This document shows positions 28,096-35,145 of a stretch of DNA of 47,240 bases, piece after piece. The stretch's first letter is position 1. Every line of letters starts with the position of its first letter. Below the pieces are notes generated by a model, which was not told the origin of the DNA, did no database searches, and saw only the letters and a list, made by a program, of their open reading frames with translations. The stretch comes from an uncultured Flavobacteriaceae bacterium (lineage in GTDB: Bacteria; Bacteroidota; Bacteroidia; Flavobacteriales; Flavobacteriaceae): NCBI GenBank assembly GCA_937959395.1, contig CALGLR010000093.1, forward strand, positions 1-47,240, written 5' to 3'. The position numbers and the translations under genes are program-made.

Positions 28096-29493
28096 TTACC
28101 ATTCTGTATGAAAATAGTGTTCATTAGGTTTATCAACTCGCTGGTATTTATGTGATCCAAAATAATCTCGTTGTGCCTGTATGATATTAGCCGATAATTT
28201 TTCTGTAGTCATACTTATCCAATAATTATATGCCGAGTAAAAGCAAGGTATTGGTGTCCTTGTAGACACCCCATATTGAATAAACTCAATTATTTCTGGT
28301 TCCGAACAAGATAAATACTCTATAAACTCTGGTTTGTTTATCAAACTATTTCCTTCTTTTAATTCAGATGAACACGCTATCATTAAATCGGATTTTATAA
28401 TACAACCGTTAGTCCATATTCTAGCGATTTCAGATAATTTCAACTCCCAGTTATACTCTTTTGAAGCCTTTAAAAGTAGATCAAAACCTTGATGATGATT
28501 AATAAGTCTAGCAAATCGATACGATTTTTGATACGATTTTAACTTTAACGAAGAGACATCATGTTTTTTATTAGATTTAATTTTATTAGACAAGGCTGTT
28601 CTTGTCTTTTTAAATGCCGAAATATATCTTGCAAAAACAGCTTGGGACATCATTGTATTTGGAATTCCCAACTGCAAAGCCTCTATAGTAGACCAAGATC
28701 CTGTTCCTTTATTGCCTGCCTTGTCTAAAATAACATCTAACAAATGAATATCTCCTTCTTTATGTTCTAAAATCTTAGTCGTTATTTCTAAAAGATAACT
28801 TGAATCTTCTGTTTCTTGCCAAGATTTAAAAACTAAAGCAATATCATTATAAGTCATAGATATGCGCATGGCAAAAACTAATTCTGCCAGTAATTGCATT
28901 TCAGCATATTCAATACCATTATGTACCATTTTAACAAAATGTCCAGAGCCTTCCTCTCCTAAATAAGTACAACAAGGTAAACCATTAATATCCAAAGCTG
29001 CTAATGATTCTAAAATTGAAGACACTTTTAAATAGCCTTCTAAAGAACCACTTGGCATTATTGAAGGTCCCAACCTTGCACCTTCCTCGCCTCCAGAAAT
29101 CCCTGCTCCTATAAAATCTATTTGCTTTTCTTTTAAATATTTATTTCGTCGTTTAGTATCTAAATAATGTGAATTCCCTCCATCTATAATAACATCTCCC
29201 GGCTCTAAAAAAGACAATAAAGAGTCTATTACACTATCTACAGCAGCACCCGCATTTACCATAATTAATAACCTTCTTGGCTTGTTTAAACTATTAGAAA
29301 ATTGTTTTAAATTATTATACCCTTGAAGATTTTTATACTTAGTATTATTAGCTAAAAATTTATTTACAACCTCTTTTTCTTCACCTTCCTCTCTATTGTA
29401 AACTGATAAACTATATCCTTTTTCAAGACAGTTTACAGCTATACTTTTACCCATAACCCCTATTCCTAATACACCAAATTCTGATTTATTCAT
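28096..29493 (-). CDS. gnd: 6-phosphogluconate dehydrogenase (decarboxylating)
   Basis: Oxidises and decarboxylates 6-phosphogluconate to ribulose 5-phosphate in the cytoplasm. At 465 residues it matches the long bacterial form. The Rossmann glycines G10, G12 and G15 (LGIGVMGKS) are present. So are the substrate and catalytic motifs GAGISGGEEGARLGPSIMPSG, GHFVKMVHNGIEYAEMQ and DKAGNKGTGSWSTIEALQ, and the C-terminal QRDYFGSHKYQR tail ending in HTEW. Its start overlaps the gluconokinase stop by 8 bp, so translation is probably coupled. It may be a second, gluconate-dedicated copy, but the rest of the genome is not visible. Confidence 0.94.
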   Translation of the reverse strand: MNKSEFGVLGIGVMGKSIAVNCLEKGYSLSVYNREEGEEKEVVNKFLANNTKYKNLQGYNNLKQFSNSLNKPRRLLIMVNAGAAVDSVIDSLLSFLEPGDVIIDGGNSHYLDTKRRNKYLKEKQIDFIGAGISGGEEGARLGPSIMPSGSLEGYLKVSSILESLAALDINGLPCCTYLGEEGSGHFVKMVHNGIEYAEMQLLAELVFAMRISMTYNDIALVFKSWQETEDSSYLLEITTKILEHKEGDIHLLDVILDKAGNKGTGSWSTIEALQLGIPNTMMSQAVFARYISAFKKTRTALSNKIKSNKKHDVSSLKLKSYQKSYRFARLINHHQGFDLLLKASKEYNWELKLSEIARIWTNGCIIKSDLMIACSSELKEGNSLINKPEFIEYLSCSEPEIIEFIQYGVSTRTPIPCFYSAYNYWISMTTEKLSANIIQAQRDYFGSHKYQRVDKPNEHYFHTEW

Positions 29494-29974
29494 TAGCAGT
29501 ATTTAATCTATTTATAATGTTACTAACTATTCTATTTGGAGCATCTTCAATACTAATATGAAAACCATAATCTGGCTCTTCTAAGGCATCAAATTGAGAC
29601 TCTAATAAATTAGTATCCATAAAATGATTGGATCTTAGCATTATCCTTTTTTTAATCGTATTGTAGTCGCCTTTTAAATATACCCATTTAATGTTATTAC
29701 TTTTGGAAGCGAGTAATGTTCTATAATTCTCTTTTAATGAAGAACATGATAAAACTGCTTTTCCATTTTCTTCATGAGAGATAAGATCTGCTAAACTTTC
29801 TAGCCACGGCAATCGATCTTCATCATTTAATGCCTTACCATTTCTCATTTTATTAACATTGGATTTAGGATGAAAATCATCAGCATCAAAAAAATTAACA
29901 CCTAATTCTTCTGCTAACAATTTTCCTATAGTCGTTTTTCCACAACCACTAACCCCCATTAAAATAATCATCAT
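29486..29974 (-). CDS. gntK: gluconokinase
   Basis: Phosphorylates gluconate to 6-phosphogluconate. It has 162 residues, the usual size of the thermoresistant GntK type. The P-loop GVSGCGKT lies at residues 7-14, followed by the family signature FFDADDFHPKSNVNKMRNGK and DEDRLPWL. Its ATG directly abuts the TAA of the upstream GH3 gene (TAAATG on the coding strand), and its end overlaps gnd. Both suggest translational coupling within the operon. Confidence 0.94.
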   Translation of the reverse strand: MMIILMGVSGCGKTTIGKLLAEELGVNFFDADDFHPKSNVNKMRNGKALNDEDRLPWLESLADLISHEENGKAVLSCSSLKENYRTLLASKSNNIKWVYLKGDYNTIKKRIMLRSNHFMDTNLLESQFDALEEPDYGFHISIEDAPNRIVSNIINRLNTANE

Positions 29975-32218
29975 TTATTTATACTCAAAACTAGTTTCTA
30001 ATCCTTCTGCCGAATTTGGACCAACAAATACATTAAATTCTCCTGGCTCAATAACAGACTTCATGTCATTATTTACAAATTTCAAATCTTCAGTAGAAAT
30101 TTCAAAACTAACATTTTGTGTTTCCCCTTTTTTTAAAGATAGAGATTTAAACGCTTTAAGTTCTTTTACCGGCCTCGTTATACTTCCTACTACATCTTGA
30201 ATATAAAGTTGCACGAGTGCTTTCCCTTTTCTTTCTCCGGTGTTTTCAATATCTACAGATACTTTAACTAATTGATTGCTTTCTAATACTGTATTTGATA
30301 TTTTTAAATTTGAATATTCAAACGTAGTATAACCTAATCCATAACCAAAAGGAAAGTGAGGTGTATATCCAACATCTAAGTAATGTGATTGATTTCCTAA
30401 AGAGCTTTGCCATGCTCCAATTTTAATAGAATCCATTTGTACATATTTCTCTTTACTTGGCGGTCTCCCTGTTGTTTTATGATTATAATACAAAGGAAGT
30501 TGACCACTAATTTTTGGCCAAGTAATTGGCAATCGGCCACCGGGTTCTGCATCTCCAAATAACATATCGTGTAATGCGGGCCCACCCATTGTACCAGGAT
30601 GCCACGCCATTAAAACAGCATCTACTTCATCAATAATGTTAGTAATTGTGATTGGTCTTCCTGCCATGATGACTAAAACTATTGGTTTTCCTGTTTCAGA
30701 CAATATTTTAATTAATTCTTCTTGAGCTCCAGGTAAGTTAATAGTTGCTCGGCTATGTGCCTCTCCAGATAAAATAGCTTCTTCTCCCGCAAACAGAACT
30801 ACCACATCTGAAGCATTTGCCGCTTTTACTGCATTATAAAAACCTTGACTAGACTTATCTCTACTATAATCTAAACCTTTTGCAAAATTTATTTTAATTC
30901 CTGCGTCTTCAAATGCCTTTAATGGTGTAACTGTATGTGCTTTATCACCATCGAAAGCCCAGGTTCCTAATTGTTCATGCGGCTGGTTAGACATAGGGCC
31001 AATTACAGCAATAGTATTCGATTTATTAAGTGGTAGTATTTTTTCATTTTTCAACAATACACTACTGTTAATTGCTGCATTTTTTGCTTTTTCTAAGTGA
31101 GATTTGGCATACAAATTCCCATCATGATTTTCTGGAACAAAAGGATTATCAAACAATCCTAATTTATACTTCACTCTTAATATATTACTTACTAAAAAAT
31201 TTATTTGATCTAGAGAAACCCTACCCTCTTCAATTAAATCTTTGAGATATAATTCATAGGACCGACTGGTCATTTCCATATCTAAACTAGCATTAATAGC
31301 TAATTCACCTGCGTGTTTCAAATCTTGAGCGTAACCATGAAAAATCATTTCTTTGATAGAATCCCAATCACTAACGACAAAACCATTAAAATTTAATTCA
31401 TCTCTTAATATAGTATTTAAAATAAATTTATTTCCTGAAGCTGGAACTCCATTTATTTCATTAAATGAAGTCATGACCGTTTGGGCTCCTGAATTTATAG
31501 CAGCTTCAAAAGGAGGTAAATAAATATTACGTAACAATGACTCACTCATATTAGCTGTATTGTAATCTCTGCCTCCAATTGCTGCACCATAGGCTAAAAA
31601 ATGCTTAGCACAAGCCGCAATGCTAGTAGGGTTATTTAAACTGTCTCCCTGATAACCTGTAATATATGCTTTTGCTAACTCTGATGCTAAATAAGGATCT
31701 TCACCTGGAGACTCTGCAACTCTTCCCCAACGACTATCTCTAGCGATATCTAACATAGGTGCAAAAGTCCAACGAACACCATAAGAAGAAGATTCTATAG
31801 CCGAAATTCTTGCCGATTGTCTTGCTGTTTCTGGATCCCAAGATGCTGCTAGCCCTATAGGAATAGGAAATATTGTTTTAAAACCATGTATAACATCTCG
31901 TGAAAAAATCAAAGGGATTTTGTTAGGACTCTCCTCTGTAGCAATTCTTTGCAATTCTTTTACATAATCTTTATTCATTACATTAAGAAAAGCGCCTATT
32001 TTACCTTCTCTAACTGCTTGTTTTAATTCTTCAGGAAGCTCTCCTTTTACTCTGCTGGAGGTCCCTCTTAAATTTAATTGACCTAACTTCTCTTCTAAAG
32101 ACATTTTGGAAATTAAAGCCTTTACTTTTTCTTCATTTTTAACAATTGAACTCGATTTTGGAGTCTTAGAGCAAGAAAACACAAACAATACTAAACACAA
32201 AAAGAGGGATATTCGCAT
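29975..32218 (-). CDS. bglX: second GH3 beta-glucosidase-type lipoprotein (BglX-like)
   Basis: 747 residues. The signal peptide ends in FVFSC with C16, so the protein is probably lipid-anchored. The GH3 architecture is complete: KHF at 205-207, nucleophile D284 in GFVVSDWD, likely acid/base E486 in SGEAHSR, and a C-terminal fibronectin III-like domain (QLYIQDVVGSITRPVKELK, EPGEFNVFVG). It resembles the 19050-21371 protein in layout but is clearly diverged. Being the second gene of the gluconate operon, its natural substrate may release gluconate or glucose for that pathway, for example a beta-glucosyl-gluconate. This is inference from context only. Confidence 0.93.
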   Translation of the reverse strand: MRISLFLCLVLFVFSCSKTPKSSSIVKNEEKVKALISKMSLEEKLGQLNLRGTSSRVKGELPEELKQAVREGKIGAFLNVMNKDYVKELQRIATEESPNKIPLIFSRDVIHGFKTIFPIPIGLAASWDPETARQSARISAIESSSYGVRWTFAPMLDIARDSRWGRVAESPGEDPYLASELAKAYITGYQGDSLNNPTSIAACAKHFLAYGAAIGGRDYNTANMSESLLRNIYLPPFEAAINSGAQTVMTSFNEINGVPASGNKFILNTILRDELNFNGFVVSDWDSIKEMIFHGYAQDLKHAGELAINASLDMEMTSRSYELYLKDLIEEGRVSLDQINFLVSNILRVKYKLGLFDNPFVPENHDGNLYAKSHLEKAKNAAINSSVLLKNEKILPLNKSNTIAVIGPMSNQPHEQLGTWAFDGDKAHTVTPLKAFEDAGIKINFAKGLDYSRDKSSQGFYNAVKAANASDVVVLFAGEEAILSGEAHSRATINLPGAQEELIKILSETGKPIVLVIMAGRPITITNIIDEVDAVLMAWHPGTMGGPALHDMLFGDAEPGGRLPITWPKISGQLPLYYNHKTTGRPPSKEKYVQMDSIKIGAWQSSLGNQSHYLDVGYTPHFPFGYGLGYTTFEYSNLKISNTVLESNQLVKVSVDIENTGERKGKALVQLYIQDVVGSITRPVKELKAFKSLSLKKGETQNVSFEISTEDLKFVNNDMKSVIEPGEFNVFVGPNSAEGLETSFEYK

Positions 32219-32231
32219 ACTATTTTTTTAA

Positions 32232-33242
32232 TCAATTTTTATTGGTACCAAAAAAGGAACTTTTCACACCTTTAACTCCAGGGATTATTTTAAATAATGA
32301 TCCAGATAATGGCTTCTCCTTTAGTTCTTTTTGAGTCATATCTACTCTAGCAGTAGTAATGTATAGTGTTTCTAAATTTTCTCCTCCAAATGCACAGGCA
32401 GTGACATTATGCGCTGGGACTTCTATTTTTGAAATCAACTCCCCTGTCTTAGGATTAAAACGGCCTAAACCATTACCATTCCATAAACCTACCCATAACA
32501 TTCCCTCTTCATCTATAGCCATTCCATCTGGAAAACCAATAGATTCTGGAACCACTACAGCAATTCTTTCATTAGATATATTTCCACTTTTAATATTATA
32601 ATCATATGCTTTAATTACTCCAGTAGGTGTATCTATGTAATACATTGTTTTTTCTTCTTTGGTCCAAACAATACCATTAGATATCTTAACCTCACTTATT
32701 TTTTTATCAACTACCCCTTCTTTAGTTATTTTATATAAACTTCCTGATGGTTTTTTATTATCTATCGTATTCATTGATCCCACCCATAAATTTCCAGCAG
32801 GATCGCATTTACCATCGTTAAACCTATTATCTATTAACTTTGATTCGGTATCAACAAATAGAGTTAGTTTTTTATTGATGGTATTAAACTTATAGATACC
32901 ATCTTGCAAAGCAACAATAACCTCACTCTTAGTATATGGCACCACAGTTCCTATTTGACTAGGCATCTTAAACGACTTATTTCGTTTAGTTTTGGGATTG
33001 TATATAAAAAATTGCTTTCCTAAAATATCAATCCAATACAACTCATTTGTTTTATAATTCCATATAGCTCCCTCACCAAGTAGAGATTCAATCTCATATT
33101 CTAATTCTACCAAACCTAACTTTTTCATATTTGATTTTTTTTCTACGTCGTAGCTCTTACAACTCGACATAATCAATAAAAAAAGAATTAAAAAAGAATT
33201 AAAAACAAATAATTGATTTTTCTGTATTACCATCACATTCAT
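32232..33242 (-). CDS. SMP-30/gluconolactonase-family lipoprotein
   Basis: This predicted lactonase has 336 residues and hydrolyses an aldonolactone such as gluconolactone to the acid. The signal peptide ends in LIMSSC, so C28 is probably lipidated and the enzyme acts in the periplasm or at a membrane face. The six-bladed SMP-30 propeller shows its metal-site motifs: LLGEGAIWN (Glu), DGKCDPAGNLWVGSM (Asp/Asn), ISNGIVWT (Asn) and FPDGMAIDEEGMLWVGLWNG (Asp). As the first gene of the operon with GntP, GntK and Gnd it supplies the missing first step of a lactone-to-pentose-phosphate route. The promoter must lie in the 33243-33440 divergent region. Confidence 0.9.
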   Translation of the reverse strand: MNVMVIQKNQLFVFNSFLILFLLIMSSCKSYDVEKKSNMKKLGLVELEYEIESLLGEGAIWNYKTNELYWIDILGKQFFIYNPKTKRNKSFKMPSQIGTVVPYTKSEVIVALQDGIYKFNTINKKLTLFVDTESKLIDNRFNDGKCDPAGNLWVGSMNTIDNKKPSGSLYKITKEGVVDKKISEVKISNGIVWTKEEKTMYYIDTPTGVIKAYDYNIKSGNISNERIAVVVPESIGFPDGMAIDEEGMLWVGLWNGNGLGRFNPKTGELISKIEVPAHNVTACAFGGENLETLYITTARVDMTQKELKEKPLSGSLFKIIPGVKGVKSSFFGTNKN

Positions 33243-33285
33243 TTTTCTATTTTAATTAAGACCTCTAATATATTTATTATTAGTA

Positions 33286-33313
33286 ATACTATTTTGTAGT
33301 AATCGTGTAGTAT
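33286..33313. promoter_or_regulatory. inverted repeats upstream of the gluconate operon
   Basis: The motif TACTA-TTTTG-TAGTA is a perfect inverted repeat, and a further TAGTAT follows. A related ATAGT-8nt-ACTAT pair sits near 33366-33383. They lie between the operon and the fourth secreted paralogue and could be operators for the LacI- or AraC-type regulator. In such AT-rich DNA the 5-bp arms are weak evidence. Confidence 0.25.
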
Positions 33314-33413
33314 TTATTTTTCTATTAACTTTATTTAAACAGAGTGATAATATTCGTTTTTAAATTATAGTCACAAAATACTATGCGTTTTATCGAAAAA
33401 AAGCACTAAACCA

Positions 33414-33443
33414 TTGTATATCAATAATTAAAAATTATATTTG
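33414..33443 (+). promoter_or_regulatory. promoter of the fourth secreted paralogue
   Basis: A complete Bacteroidota promoter: TTG at 33414-33416, a 19-nt spacer, then TATATTTG at 33436-33443. Transcription should start near 33450, 24 nt before the ATG at 33474. The box ATCGAAAAAA begins 44 bp upstream of the -7 element, as it does at 43 bp before paralogue 1. Confidence 0.75.
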
Positions 33444-33473
33444 ATATCATTTTTCAACCTAAACCCCAAAGAA

Positions 33474-34214
33474 ATGCGTAAAAAAGCCCCTTTTACATGT
33501 CTATTATTTTTTTTTATTACCACTATTTATTCTCAAGTTGGTATAGGTACAACGGATCCTCAAAAAGAACTTCATGTATCTGGAAACAGTTCTACAATTA
33601 GAATAGATGGTTTAAATTCAACAAACAACACTAATAATAATGGTGCCAAACCTGTACCTGTGCATATTAATGCTACAGGAGATTTAATTTTACCTTCTCT
33701 TCCTACTAGTTCAGAAATTTTACTTAATGGAGAAAATATAATAACTGCAACTAATTTTGGTCTTGAAACAGGTCCCTTGGGAGAATATAGAGAATTGAAT
33801 GCCTACAGCAGTCCTTCATTTACTTTAACTCAGCCTGCAATAATTAGCGTTCAATACTCTATGAGCTTAAATTTTAACGAATACGGCAGTGCCACCGAAC
33901 CTGTTACAGACGGTAAACCTAGAATAGCAATTTCATGGCTTCACGTGGGAGATGGAACCACCCCAGACACTACAAAAAAATATGGTAATACCGCACAAAC
34001 TTATACTAATTCTAGCTCTACAGGACATATTTCAACTGGCTTTGTATTTAATAGCGCTTCAGACAGTGTTCTACTGCCTGCCGGAACACATAGTATTCAC
34101 TTGTATGTAGCCGTTAGTAATTACAGTGGATTTTCACCAACAGCTTCAGATGCTTACAGAGTTTATATAGGAGCAGCCAGTGGTGAATATTTAAAAATTA
34201 TAGCGAACTATTAA
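33474..34214 (+). CDS. secreted protein of unknown function, paralogue 4 of 4
   Basis: 246 residues from ATG 33474. An in-frame TTG at 33441 lies inside the -7 box of the promoter and cannot be the start. The signal peptide of about 20 residues leads to QVGIGTTDPQKELHVSG. The same order of motifs as the three tandem copies follows: IRIDGLN, SEILLNGENIIT, SPSFTLTQPAIISVQYSM, DGKPRIAISWLHVGDGTT, LPAGTHSIHLYVAV and GEYLKIIANY. It sits alone about 9.4 kb from its sisters, divergent from the gluconate operon, with the operon exactly between. Function is unknown. Position suggests a role at the cell surface in the same sugar locus. Confidence 0.75.
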   Translation: MRKKAPFTCLLFFFITTIYSQVGIGTTDPQKELHVSGNSSTIRIDGLNSTNNTNNNGAKPVPVHINATGDLILPSLPTSSEILLNGENIITATNFGLETGPLGEYRELNAYSSPSFTLTQPAIISVQYSMSLNFNEYGSATEPVTDGKPRIAISWLHVGDGTTPDTTKKYGNTAQTYTNSSSTGHISTGFVFNSASDSVLLPAGTHSIHLYVAVSNYSGFSPTASDAYRVYIGAASGEYLKIIANY

Positions 34215-34254
34215 TTTTAGAACAAGGTTATCAAGATTATATTTACTTAAATCT

Positions 34255-34914
34255 TTAAGTATTCAATTCATAAAACCGTTCTATAATTTCATCATAACTC
34301 TTAATTGTTTTTGTACACCAGTCTAATCTCTTGACCAACTGTTCTTCTTCAGTTAGTTTCCAATTAATATTAGTTTGCTTTAATTTTGTCGTAACATGTT
34401 GCAAAATTATAGCAGCAGAAACCGATATGTTTAAACTTTCTGTAAAACCTACCATTGGTATTTTTAGAAATGCATCAGCTTTACTCATAACTTCTTGAGA
34501 TAATCCATCTGTTTCTGTTCCGAAAAAAAAACAAGACCTCTTTGAAACATCAAAATCATGTAATTCGCAATTATCTACATGCGGGCTTGTAGCTACTATT
34601 TGATATCCTCCTTTTTTGAGACTTGCAATACAATCTTTAACATTATTAAAACGATTTAAATCCACCCATTTTTGAGCCCCCATAGCTATTTCTCTATCAA
34701 TTCTTTTCGAGTTTCGCTCTTCAATGATGTTTACTTCTTGTATTCCAAATACGTCACAACTACGAATAACCGCACTCGTATTATGTAATTGATACACATC
34801 TTCTGTAGCTACAGTGAAATGTTTTGTTCTTTCATCTAAAACATTATGAAAACGCTTTAAACGTTTTTCTGTTAAATACCCTTCAAGATGATGAAGTAAT
34901 TTTATATCTATCAT
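34255..34914 (-). CDS. trmH: TrmH/SpoU-family tRNA or rRNA 2'-O-methyltransferase
   Basis: A SAM-dependent ribose 2'-O-methyltransferase of 219 residues. The three SPOUT knot motifs are present: motif 1 around NTSAVIRSCDVFGIQEV, motif 2 FFFGTETDGLSQEVMSKAD and motif 3 IPMVGFTESLNISVSAAI. The short N-terminal extension and the C-terminal helical tail match TrmH, which methylates G18 of tRNA. An rRNA target cannot be excluded from sequence alone. It is a single minus-strand gene converging with paralogue 4, with a 40-bp gap. Confidence 0.88.
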   Translation of the reverse strand: MIDIKLLHHLEGYLTEKRLKRFHNVLDERTKHFTVATEDVYQLHNTSAVIRSCDVFGIQEVNIIEERNSKRIDREIAMGAQKWVDLNRFNNVKDCIASLKKGGYQIVATSPHVDNCELHDFDVSKRSCFFFGTETDGLSQEVMSKADAFLKIPMVGFTESLNISVSAAIILQHVTTKLKQTNINWKLTEEEQLVKRLDWCTKTIKSYDEIIERFYELNT

Positions 34915-35145
34915 GCACTAAAAATAAAAAAAATAAACACTTTAAAATACGGCTTATTTCTTTTTGATAAATTCTTTGTATTTCGCGCATATTCGCCGCT
35001 ATTTTTACATTAAATTTAAAAAAAACGATGAAATTCGTTTTTTTCTGTATAAAATACACGTTTTAGCACCTATTTACATTAGATTATCTGTTAATTAGTT
35101 ATTAACTTTATAAAAAATATTTTAACCATATAATGCTATTTTACA

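Noticed and set aside
35018-35044. Hairpin AAAAAAAACG/CGTTTTTTT upstream of the metalloprotease as a terminator or attenuator
   Set aside because: Only two GC pairs in the stem and no upstream gene on that strand, so it is probably an A/T-run coincidence.
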